57,573 nt of DNA, taken from assembly GCA_905208975.1 (NCBI GenBank), contig CAJLRE010000005.1, positions 1 through 57,573 on the forward strand, written 5' to 3'. Source of the DNA: an uncultured Collinsella sp. Lineage in GTDB: Bacteria > Actinomycetota > Coriobacteriia > Coriobacteriales > Coriobacteriaceae. Positions 16,621-23,726 of this stretch are shown here, in pieces. Below the pieces are notes generated by a model that saw nothing but the letters and a program-made list of their open reading frames with translations, was not told where the DNA came from and ran no database searches. Each line of letters starts with the position of its first letter. Within the stretch, counting starts at the first letter, position 1. The translations under genes and the position numbers were made by a program.

Positions 16621-17367
16621 CTAGGCCTCCTCTACGTTGTCGAGCCCCAGCTCGGCGAGGCTCACGCCGCGCGGACGCTCCTTGGAGCGGCGCTCGAGCC
16701 ACTGCACCAGCATGGCGAGCGGAAAGCAGATGATGAAGTACATAAGGCAGCAGACGATGTATCCCTGCAGGTAACCGTACAGACTCACAAAGTTGTCGGA
16801 ACGGTACATAAGGTCGCCGCCGGCCACAAGCGCCAGCACCGACGTGTTCTTGACTAGGTTGAGTGCCTGGTTGCACAGCGGCGGCAGAATGATCTTGAAT
16901 GTCTGGGGCAGCACGATGTACCAGTACGCCTGCGCACGGGTGAAGCCCTGGCTCTGCGCCGCCTCCATCTGACCGCGCGGAACCGCCTCGATACCGGTGC
17001 GGATGACCTCCGAGATGTAGGCCGCGTGATACAGGCCCACGCCCAAGAAGCCCAGCACGAACGGCGCGATGCGCACCGGCTGGTCGGCACCGGTTATGGC
17101 CTGCAAAAACTGCGGACCAGCCATGTACATAAAGAGCACCTGCACGGGCAACGGGGTGTTCTGGTAAAACTCCACGTATACGCGGCTTATGGCGCGCAGC
17201 ACGCGCGAACGGGTGGTAGAGAACACACCCAGCAGCGTGCCCAGCACCAGCGACAGCAGCAGACCGGCAACGACCACCTGTAGCGTCACGCCAAAGCCCT
17301 CCCAGAAGGGCCCCATGTTTTGAAATGTCGTCGACCAACGGTCGGCGTCAAATAATCCTTCGAGCAT
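16621..17367 (-). CDS. Polar amino acid ABC transporter permease
   Basis: This is a 248-residue inner-membrane permease of the HisM/GlnP family. The EAA-type loop is VIRTGIEAVPRGQMEAAQSQ, with FKIILPPLCNQALNLVKNTS after it. The start at 17367 (MLEGLFDADRW) is chosen because AAGGAAGGAATCAA lies directly upstream; the frame extends further to 17400 but would overlap the lipoprotein gene. It pairs with the next permease (16617-15979). The C-terminal tail LDNVEEA is acidic and cytosolic. Confidence 0.92.
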   Translation of the reverse strand: MLEGLFDADRWSTTFQNMGPFWEGFGVTLQVVVAGLLLSLVLGTLLGVFSTTRSRVLRAISRVYVEFYQNTPLPVQVLFMYMAGPQFLQAITGADQPVRIAPFVLGFLGVGLYHAAYISEVIRTGIEAVPRGQMEAAQSQGFTRAQAYWYIVLPQTFKIILPPLCNQALNLVKNTSVLALVAGGDLMYRSDNFVSLYGYLQGYIVCCLMYFIICFPLAMLVQWLERRSKERPRGVSLAELGLDNVEEA

Positions 17368-17392
17368 TTGATTCCTTCCTTGGACGATGCGC

Positions 17393-18268
17393 CTATACAA
17401 GACCCCAGGTCTTGACCTCTTGGTCGAGCCAGCCGTCGGCCAGACGATCGCAAATCACCTGATCGACCACGGCCGAAAGGTCGCAGCCCTTCTTGGTCGC
17501 CACGCCGTAGCCCTGCTCGCCAAACTTGACCTCGGGCTGCAACAGCTCAACGGTCTCGTTCATGTAACCGGCCAGCGTGGAGCGGTCCATGGCAAAGACG
17601 TCGATATTGCCGGCGTCGAGCGAGCTCTTGATGATGGGGTAGCCGCTAAAGGCCCTAAACTCGGGCTTGCAGCTAAAGCCGTTGTCCTTGATCATCTGCT
17701 CGATCAGGCCCTGCGTGGTGGCACCCTGGCTCACGCCGATGACCTTGCCGTCCAGGTCCTCAATCGAGGTAAAGCCCGAACGCTTCTTGACCATGAGTCC
17801 CACGTAGTCGGTGCGGTACGGCGTCGAGAAATCCCAGCTCTTCTTGCGCTCGTCGGTGATGGTGTAGGTCGCTGCGACCACGTCGAGTTGGCCGTTATCG
17901 ATCAGCGGGCCGCGTGTCTTGGGCGTTACGTCGGTAAACTCGACAAGCTCCTGGGCACGGGCTTCCTTGTAGCTCACGCCAAAGACAGCGGCGGCGATCT
18001 GGTAGCACAAATCGACTTCCATGCCCTCAAAGCGGCCTTTGGCGGTGTCGTAATAGCCGTAGCCGGGAACATCTTTCTTGACGCCGGCATTCAGATGGCC
18101 GCGCGACTTAATGGCCGCAAGCTTGGATCCCTTGTCGGAACCCTCGCCGCTGGTGGAGTTGCCGCAACCGGTGAGCGCGGTCCCCGTCAGCGCGAGCATG
18201 CCGGCGCCCGCCAGCTGCAAAAAGTGACGGCGCGACACGGCCGCCCTCGTCATATCCGTCATGTCCAT
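17393..18268 (-). CDS. Amino acid ABC transporter substrate-binding lipoprotein
   Basis: This is a periplasmic-binding-protein-type lipoprotein (SBP_bac_3 family), about 291 residues. The N-terminus has twin arginines in VSRRHFLQLAG and a lipobox LTGC with Cys35, so it is probably exported (possibly by Tat) and lipid-anchored outside the membrane. The binding-domain motifs FEGMEVDLCYQIAAAVFG and ISQ-like VIGVSQGATTQGLIEQM are typical of polar amino acid binders. Several in-frame starts exist (GTG 18271, ATG 18268, ATG 18262); 18268 is preferred. It lies 8 bases behind the ATPase gene and before the two permeases. Confidence 0.92.
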   Translation of the reverse strand: MDMTDMTRAAVSRRHFLQLAGAGMLALTGTALTGCGNSTSGEGSDKGSKLAAIKSRGHLNAGVKKDVPGYGYYDTAKGRFEGMEVDLCYQIAAAVFGVSYKEARAQELVEFTDVTPKTRGPLIDNGQLDVVAATYTITDERKKSWDFSTPYRTDYVGLMVKKRSGFTSIEDLDGKVIGVSQGATTQGLIEQMIKDNGFSCKPEFRAFSGYPIIKSSLDAGNIDVFAMDRSTLAGYMNETVELLQPEVKFGEQGYGVATKKGCDLSAVVDQVICDRLADGWLDQEVKTWGLV

Positions 18269-18276
18269 CACCGCGC

Positions 18277-19008
18277 CTAGTGCAGAATCTTGGACAGGAA
18301 CTCGCGGCAGCGCGGGTTCTCGGGGTTATCGAAGAAGTGCTCGGGCGTGCCCTCCTCCAGGATGCGGCCGTCCTCCATAAAGATGACGCGGTCGGCCACC
18401 TGGCGCGCAAAGCCCATCTCGTGCGTCACGCAGATCATGGTGATGTCCTCCTGCGCGAGCTCAATCATAACGTCCAGAACCTCCTGGACCATCTCGGGGT
18501 CGAGCGCCGAGGTCGGCTCGTCAAACAGGATGATGGGCTGCTTGGTGCACAGGGCACGGGCGATGGCGATGCGCTGCTGCTGACCGCCCGAGAGGTTCTG
18601 CGGATACTCGCCGGCCTTATGCGCCATGCCGACGCGCTTGAGCGCGGCGACGGCGATCTCGGTCGCCTCCTCCTTGCTCTTCTTTTGCAGCTTGATGGGC
18701 GCGAGCGTCAGATTGCCCAGCACCGTCATGTTGGGATACAGGTTGAACTGCTGAAACACCATGGAGCTATATTTGCGAGCCATTTCCAGGTGATTCTTCT
18801 TAGTGAGCGGCGTACCGTCGATGATGACCTCGCCCGACGTGGGCTCCTCAAGATAATCGACACAGCGGATGAGCGTCGACTTACCCGAGCCGGAAGGCCC
18901 GATCATTACGAGCTTCTCGCCGCGCTTGACGGTGAGGTTGATATCTTTGAGCACATGCAGGTCGCCAAAGTACTTGTTGAGATGCTTGATCTCGATCATG
19001 TCTGCCAT
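18277..19008 (-). CDS. Amino acid ABC transporter ATP-binding protein (GlnQ-like)
   Basis: This is a 243-residue ABC ATPase that powers the amino acid importer encoded by the next three genes. It has Walker A GPSGSGKST (about 36-44), Q-loop VFQQFNLYPNMTVLGN, signature LSGGQQQRIAIARAL, Walker B IILFDEPTSALDPE and the switch histidine in CVTHEMGFAR. It is first in its operon; GGAAGGGACATTC precedes the ATG. The 319 bases upstream contain hairpin repeats and a possible TACAAT -10 box on the minus strand. Confidence 0.95.
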   Translation of the reverse strand: MADMIEIKHLNKYFGDLHVLKDINLTVKRGEKLVMIGPSGSGKSTLIRCVDYLEEPTSGEVIIDGTPLTKKNHLEMARKYSSMVFQQFNLYPNMTVLGNLTLAPIKLQKKSKEEATEIAVAALKRVGMAHKAGEYPQNLSGGQQQRIAIARALCTKQPIILFDEPTSALDPEMVQEVLDVMIELAQEDITMICVTHEMGFARQVADRVIFMEDGRILEEGTPEHFFDNPENPRCREFLSKILH

Positions 19009-19120
19009 GAATGTCCCTTCCCTGCGTTTACACGAGTTGAACTATTGTACGGAAAGAACCACGTTTCCGCAGCCCACACTACATTCCCGTAAAGAACCCG
19101 CAATCTTCCACCCACTCATT

Positions 19121-19155
19121 GGGCACTCATTTAAGTCTGTCCCCAGTGAGCGCCC
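19121..19155 (-). repeat. Dispersed GGGACAG-core hairpin, copy E4
   Basis: The minus strand reads GGGCGCTCACTGGGGACAG then ACTTAAATGAGTGCCC, imperfect arms around the GGGGACAG core. It lies in the leader of the amino acid transporter operon. Confidence 0.6.
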
Positions 19156-19184
19156 AACCGCCCTTGTTGAGCATAAGTCAGCGA

Positions 19185-19283
19185 AAACCCGTACACGCGA
19201 GCAAGGTGACGTGAAATGAAAGGGCGCAGACCTTATGGTCGCGCCCTTGAAATTGAACGTCAGATTGCCGCGTGTACGGGTTT
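19185..19283 (-). repeat. 99-base nested hairpin between yqeY and the amino acid transporter operon
   Basis: The outer 15-bp arms AAACCCGTACACGCG (19185-19199) and CGCGTGTACGGGTTT (19269-19283) are perfect. Inside, GCAA...TGACGT pairs with its partner, and the apex is AAGGGCGC...GCGCCCTT with a TTAT loop. On the minus strand the inner stem is followed by TTTCATTTC, so it may terminate yqeY transcription. The 319-base gap holds this, copy E4 and the 43-base repeat at 19282-19323; no gene is seen. Confidence 0.7.
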
Positions 19284-19323
19284 GCAGCGTCGAGCCGTTA
19301 CGCGGTTTGGTAAAACCGCGTAA
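19282..19323 (+). repeat. 43-base dispersed repeat, copy 1
   Basis: It begins TTGCAGCGTCGAG and ends with the 11-bp stem TTACGCGGTTT / AAACCGCGTAA. It is almost identical to the minus strand of 48998-49039. Confidence 0.75.
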
Positions 19324-19327
19324 CAAA

Positions 19328-19771
19328 TTACGCGAGTTTGGCTCCGACGATCTTTGCCGCGGCCGGCTTATCGAAGTTGCCGCCAGTGGCCTTGCCGAGT
19401 GCACCCATAACCTGGCCCATCTGCTTCTTGGACGTGGCGCCCAGCTCGGCGATGACCTGCTCGATCAGGGCCTCGAGCTCCTCGCCCGAAACCTGCGCGG
19501 GCAGAAGGCTCTCCAGAATCTTGACCTGCTCGGTCAGGTTGTCGGTACGCTCTTGGTCGGTGCCGGCCTTGATGGACATCTCCAGCGTCTCGCTCGTCTG
19601 CTTAATCAGACGCTTGATCATGCTGTTGACGTCTTCCTCGGTCACATCGCGGCGCTCGTTAACCTCGATATTCTTCACCTCGGCCTTGACCTGGCGAATG
19701 ATGGACAGGCGAACCTTGTCCTTAGCCTTCATGGCCGCGATCATTTCCTTCTGCAGCTCTTCGTTGGTCAT
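19328..19771 (-). CDS. GatB/YqeY domain-containing protein
   Basis: This is a 147-residue all-helical protein of the YqeY family, which shares its fold with the tRNA-binding tail of GatB amidotransferase. The characteristic block is MTNEELQKEMIAAMKAKDK, then IRQVKAEVKNIEV, RLIKQTSETLEM and, near the end, KKQMGQVMGALGKATGG. The exact role is unknown; tRNA binding or amidation is the usual guess. The ATG at 19771 has AGAGAGGA upstream. It follows the PpiC foldase gene by 54 bases and may be co-transcribed with it. Confidence 0.93.
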   Translation of the reverse strand: MTNEELQKEMIAAMKAKDKVRLSIIRQVKAEVKNIEVNERRDVTEEDVNSMIKRLIKQTSETLEMSIKAGTDQERTDNLTEQVKILESLLPAQVSGEELEALIEQVIAELGATSKKQMGQVMGALGKATGGNFDKPAAAKIVGAKLA

Positions 19772-19825
19772 CTGCAAATCCTCTCTAATAGCGTGGGCGG
19801 CACTCGCGCGAGCACCGCCCCATGA

Positions 19826-21046
19826 TTACTCAGTCGTCGACGAATCGTCGGTCGAACTCTTGGTAACGCCCTTCAGACTCACGTTATAGGGTACGTCCTT
19901 GGGCATGGGGTTGACGGTGATGTCGGCATCCTTCTTGTACTGCTCCAGCCACTCGCTGTACGCAGTGCTGGCCGCTTGCGTCTTCACCACGTTGGAGACG
20001 TACTTTTTGATGGCCTTGGGCACCTGGTTGATGTCATCAACCTGATTATCGACATGGAAGTAGTCGGTGCACTTGATGATGTGGTAGCCATAGGTCGACT
20101 CGATGACTTCGCTCACGTCGCCCTTGTTGAGCCCCTCGAGCGCCGTCTGGTAGCTGTCGACAAAGGTGGTGAGCTTATCCCAGCCCACATCGCCCTTCTT
20201 CTCCTTGGAACCGGTGTCCTCGGAGTACTGCTCAACGGCGTCCTCAAAGCTCAGCTCACCGGAGTTGATCTTGTCCAGGCACTCCTGCGCCTTGGCCTTG
20301 GCGGCAGCCTTGTTCTCGTCGGAAGCGTCGGAATCAACCTTGATCAGGATGTTCGACGAGCGGCGGGCGTCGTTGTAGCTGGACAGGTTTTCGTTGATGT
20401 AATCGACGATCTCGCTGTCCTTGGGCTTGCTCGTGGGCGCGACGGCATCCTTGAGTTTCTGCTGCGCCAGACTCTCCTTGAGCGAATCCTTGTAGGTATC
20501 CTCGGTATAGCCGTAGGTCTTGAGGGTCTTCTTAAAGGCCTTGGCACCGCCCGCGCTCTTGCATGCGTCCTTCCAAGCCTTCTCGACCTCCTCGTCCGAC
20601 ACCGTCACGCCGTTCTCCTTCTGTGCCTGTTGAAGCAGAATCTGCTGCGTGTAGGAGTCGATGAGTTGCTTGCGGTACTTCTTGGGCGTGAGGTCGTTGT
20701 CGACCAGGTACTGCGCCCAGTCCTTGTCATTGGTGTAGCCGTAGGACGTGCGCATGCTCATGATCTGCTTGGTCACGGTGTCCTCGGTGAGGTTGGTGCC
20801 GTTGATAGTGGCAGCTACACCGCCGGTAAGCTTGTAGCCCGAGGTATCCTCTGCCTGCGACATCAGGCCGGAGCACGCCATGGCCGAGACGGAAAGCAGC
20901 ATTGCCAGCACGCCGATGACCACCAGAACGATCTTGACGGTCTTGGACACGCGGGTCTTGCGCTGCTTCTTGCGAGAGCTGGAGGCGGCGCGAGCCTGCT
21001 GCTCGGGCGTCGGCTCGGGTGCGGGGTTCTTTTTCTTATTTGCCAT
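19826..21046 (-). CDS. Membrane-anchored peptidylprolyl isomerase / foldase (SurA-PpiC type)
   Basis: This is a 406-residue extracytoplasmic chaperone. A lysine/arginine-rich N-terminus (SSRKKQRKTR) precedes a single hydrophobic segment at about residues 38-60; an alanine-cysteine at its end may act as a lipobox, although the context MACSG is not canonical. Then comes a SurA_N-like helical region and a PpiC parvulin domain (about 225-330) with FEDAVEQYSED, KGDVGW and YGYHIIKCTD. It should help fold secreted proteins, like PrsA. The start at 21046 (MANKKKNP) is supported by AAAGG upstream; the longer frame to 21145 is not. The C-terminus is Ser/Thr/Asp-rich. Confidence 0.9.
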   Translation of the reverse strand: MANKKKNPAPEPTPEQQARAASSSRKKQRKTRVSKTVKIVLVVIGVLAMLLSVSAMACSGLMSQAEDTSGYKLTGGVAATINGTNLTEDTVTKQIMSMRTSYGYTNDKDWAQYLVDNDLTPKKYRKQLIDSYTQQILLQQAQKENGVTVSDEEVEKAWKDACKSAGGAKAFKKTLKTYGYTEDTYKDSLKESLAQQKLKDAVAPTSKPKDSEIVDYINENLSSYNDARRSSNILIKVDSDASDENKAAAKAKAQECLDKINSGELSFEDAVEQYSEDTGSKEKKGDVGWDKLTTFVDSYQTALEGLNKGDVSEVIESTYGYHIIKCTDYFHVDNQVDDINQVPKAIKKYVSNVVKTQAASTAYSEWLEQYKKDADITVNPMPKDVPYNVSLKGVTKSSTDDSSTTE

Positions 21047-21114
21047 AGTTGGCCTTTCGCATAACGAATCGAACAAACGCCATTGTGTCACAACGCAGCC
21101 CCCGCGGCACGCTT

Positions 21115-21165
21115 GGTGCATTGGGGACAGGTTAATCTGCACCATTTTGGTGCAAAGGGGACAGC
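21115..21165 (+). repeat. Dispersed GGGACAG-core hairpin with two cores, copy E5
   Basis: GGTGCATTGGGGACAGG, then TTAATCTGCACC, ATTTTGGTGCA and AAGGGGACAGC. The GGTGCA/TGCACC arms surround the first core, and a second GGGGACAG follows. It lies between the PTS IIA gene and the foldase gene. Confidence 0.65.
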
Positions 21166-21181
21166 TCTGGCAGCCGGCACC

Positions 21182-21646
21182 TTAGAAGTGGCGGCGGATG
21201 GCGTCGACCATGCCCTGGGACGTGGTCTGGCCGAGCACGTCGGCTGCGGCATCGGCGTCCATAAAGATGTTCATGAGCGCCTGCAGGGCCTCGACCTGGC
21301 CGCCCGGCTCGGCGATGCCCAGATTGATGACGATCTGCGCCGGCACCGGAGCGCCCATGCCAGCCATAGCGTTAAATGTCACGGGCGCGGCGGGCTTCAC
21401 CACCGCGATATAGGGCTTGGCCACAAACCCCGGATCGGTATGCGGAATGGCAATGTTTGCCGCCGGCATGGCAAGACCCGTGGGATAGGCATCCTCGCGC
21501 GTGCGAACGGCGTCGAACCAACCGTCGGCAATGTAGCCACGCGGTACAAGCTCGCCCTCAAGCCGCGCGAACACCTCATCCGGCGTCGCACACTCCCAAT
21601 CAAAAAACACCAGCTCAGGCGCAAACAGCGCTTCGTTATCCGCCAT
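21182..21646 (-). CDS. PTS sugar transporter subunit IIA (fructose/galactitol type)
   Basis: This is a 154-residue single-domain EIIA of the PTS_EIIA_2 family. The phosphorylatable histidine is His69 in AANIAIPHTDP. Following blocks, VTFNAMAGMGAPVPAQIVI and a C-terminal VEALQALMNIF, fit the family. No IIB or IIC gene is adjacent: it stands between purN and the foldase gene. It may therefore serve a remote permease or act as a regulatory EIIA. The ATG lies close to a GAGAGGTGAGCGC ribosome site. Confidence 0.88.
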   Translation of the reverse strand: MADNEALFAPELVFFDWECATPDEVFARLEGELVPRGYIADGWFDAVRTREDAYPTGLAMPAANIAIPHTDPGFVAKPYIAVVKPAAPVTFNAMAGMGAPVPAQIVINLGIAEPGGQVEALQALMNIFMDADAAADVLGQTTSQGMVDAIRRHF

Positions 21647-21704
21647 GCGCTCACCTCTCTCACCTAGTCATTCAAGAACGTCCCCGATGACTACCCAAAA
21701 CAAA

Positions 21705-21739
21705 AGGTGGCCACACGCGCCTTGGCGCCAATGACCACC
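21705..21739 (-). terminator. Terminator behind purN
   Basis: GGTGGTCA pairs with TGGCCACC around an inner GGCGCC-AA-GGCGC hairpin. On the minus strand it is followed by TTTTGTTTT. Confidence 0.7.
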
Positions 21740-21771
21740 CTAACCACTCAACTAAATTGCACTGTGCACCG

Positions 21772-22473
21772 CTAGCCGCGGGGCGCATCAATTGCGACCT
21801 TGCCGTTCTCCAGCACGTGGACGCGGCCGTCGGCGAGCATCTGCACGACCTCAGGATACAGCACGTGCTCAATCGCGTGGATGTGCTCCTCGAGCGTGTC
21901 GACATCCCAGCCCTCCTCAACAGCCAGCGCACGCTGGGCGATGATGGGGCCGTTGTCGTAGATCTCGTTGGCAAAGTGCACGGTCACGCCGGTCACCTTG
22001 ACGCCGCGGGCAAACGCATCGTCAATCGCGTGGGCACCGGTAAAGCTCGGCAGCAGGGCCGGGTGCAGGTTGACCACACGGTTGGGGAACGCCGCCAGCA
22101 GCGGTGTATGCACCATGCGCATGTAGCCGGCCATGACCACATACTCGCAGCCGCGCTCGAGCAGCTCGTGCGCGATGATCTCGTCGGCGGCGATGGGGTC
22201 GGCATAGACATCCTTGGACAGCGTAAGCGTCTGGATGCCCGCACGCTCTGCACGTTGCAGACCCTTGGCCGAAGGACGGCTCGACACCACAAGCTCAATA
22301 GAAGCGTTGAGCTTGCCGGCGGCAATCAGATCGATCAGCGCTTGCAAGTTGGTACCCGAACCGCTGATGAGCACACCGATCTTGAGCGGCTCAGCCGTAT
22401 CGGTGCCAGTCGGACGGGTATAGGGCACAAAGTCCAGGCCCTCGGCAGCAGCCATCTGCTCGTTAGCGCTCAT
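21772..22473 (-). CDS. purN: Phosphoribosylglycinamide formyltransferase
   Basis: PurN transfers a formyl group from 10-formyl-tetrahydrofolate to GAR, the third step of purine synthesis. The protein is 233 residues; a 29-residue N-terminal extension precedes the family start LKIGVLISGSGTNLQALID. Substrate-binding blocks are VVSSRPSAKGLQRAE, the catalytic region NLHPALLPSF with its histidine, and GVTVHFANEIYDNGPIIAQ containing the catalytic Asp. It overlaps purM by 11 bases, so it is translationally coupled, and is followed by a terminator. Confidence 0.95.
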   Translation of the reverse strand: MSANEQMAAAEGLDFVPYTRPTGTDTAEPLKIGVLISGSGTNLQALIDLIAAGKLNASIELVVSSRPSAKGLQRAERAGIQTLTLSKDVYADPIAADEIIAHELLERGCEYVVMAGYMRMVHTPLLAAFPNRVVNLHPALLPSFTGAHAIDDAFARGVKVTGVTVHFANEIYDNGPIIAQRALAVEEGWDVDTLEEHIHAIEHVLYPEVVQMLADGRVHVLENGKVAIDAPRG

Positions 22474-23566
22474 CGGAGTACACGACCTTACCGGAACCCT
22501 CGACGCACTCGCCCACGCGGAACGGCTTCTCGCCCAGCGCGACCAGTGCCTCGGTCACGGCGGCCTCGTCCTCGGGGGCGACGATCAGACACAGGCCGAC
22601 GCCCATGTTGAAGGTCTTGCATGCCTCGTTGGGCGCAAGCTCGGCCTGGCGCGACACGTAGGTGATGACGGGCGGAACGTCCCAACCCATCTCGGCACCG
22701 TTGCGGGTGACCACGGCGTCGACGTCATCGGCGAGCGCACGGTTGAGGTTCTCGGTAATACCGCCGCCAGTGATGTGGGCGATGGCGTGCACGTTGGCGC
22801 CGCCGCGCAGCAGCTCCAGGATCGGCTTGACGTAGATGCGCGTGGGGGCCAACAGAGCGTCTGCCAGCGATGCACCGCCGAGCTCCTCGAGCGGACGGCT
22901 CAGCTCCTCGGCCTTAGCGACGGCCTCGGGCGTGCCCGGCTTAACGCCGTTGACGCCAATGACCTTACGCACGAGCGAGTAGCCGTTGGAGTGCACGCCG
23001 GTGGAAGGCAGGCCCAGGATCACATCGCCCGGGCGGACGTTTGCGGGGTCGAGCATCTTGGGACGGTCGACGACGCCCACGGTAAATCCGGCAAGGTCGT
23101 AGTCGGCAGGAGCCATGACGCCCGGGTGCTCGGCCATCTCACCGCCCACGAGCGCGCAGCCCGCGAGCTTGCAGCCGTCGGCCACACCCTTGATAATCTT
23201 TGCCATGTGCTCGGCCTCGATGTGACCGATGGCAACGTAGTCCAGGAAGAACAGCGGCTCGGCGCCCGAAGCCAGAATATCGTTGACGCACATAGCGACC
23301 AGGTCCTGGCCAACCGTCTCGTGACGGTCCATGATCTGGGCGAGCACGAGCTTGGTGCCCACGCCGTCGGTACCGCTAATCAGGATCGGGTCTTCCATAT
23401 CCTTGAGCGCAGCGGCCGAGAACAGGCCGCCAAAGCCACCGATGCCACCGATAACCTCGGAACGGTTAGTGTCCTTGACCATCTGCTTAATCGCGTCGAC
23501 GGCGCGGCCGCCCTCGGCGGTGTCGACGCCGGCGTCCTCGTACGTCACATGCTTGCTGTCGCTCAT
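22463..23566 (-). CDS. purM: Phosphoribosylformylglycinamidine cyclo-ligase (AIR synthetase)
   Basis: PurM closes the imidazole ring of the purine precursor (FGAM to AIR with ATP). The protein is 367 residues, with the N-terminal GIGGFGGLF ATP-binding loop, SGTDGVGTKLVLA, the catalytic-domain motif GGEMAEHPGVM, and ITGGGITENLNRAL. It is the middle gene of purF-purM-purN on the minus strand. About 157 bases separate it from purF; that gap contains a dispersed GGGACAGG hairpin at the purF stop and an imperfect palindrome of GCGCGC type. Confidence 0.97.
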   Translation of the reverse strand: MSDSKHVTYEDAGVDTAEGGRAVDAIKQMVKDTNRSEVIGGIGGFGGLFSAAALKDMEDPILISGTDGVGTKLVLAQIMDRHETVGQDLVAMCVNDILASGAEPLFFLDYVAIGHIEAEHMAKIIKGVADGCKLAGCALVGGEMAEHPGVMAPADYDLAGFTVGVVDRPKMLDPANVRPGDVILGLPSTGVHSNGYSLVRKVIGVNGVKPGTPEAVAKAEELSRPLEELGGASLADALLAPTRIYVKPILELLRGGANVHAIAHITGGGITENLNRALADDVDAVVTRNGAEMGWDVPPVITYVSRQAELAPNEACKTFNMGVGLCLIVAPEDEAAVTEALVALGEKPFRVGECVEGSGKVVYSDER

Positions 23567-23683
23567 CTGAGCCTTCCTCTCCCACTACCGTGGCGCCGCA
23601 CGGGCGCCAAACGGTGCTCATAGTTGCGTTCATTTCGGCGCGCGCCATAACAGCACGCGCCGTCATATCAACAAAACAGCAGG

Positions 23684-23726
23684 TAAAACCTACCAAAATA
23701 AACCTGTCCCCATATGGCAGGTTTTA
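23684..23726 (-). repeat. Dispersed GGGACAG-core hairpin, copy C
   Basis: The minus strand begins with the purF stop codon, TAAAACCTGCC, then ATATGGGGACAGG, TTTATTTTGG and TAGGTTTTA. It has the same orientation relative to purF as copy A has to pth, again starting at the stop codon. Confidence 0.78.
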
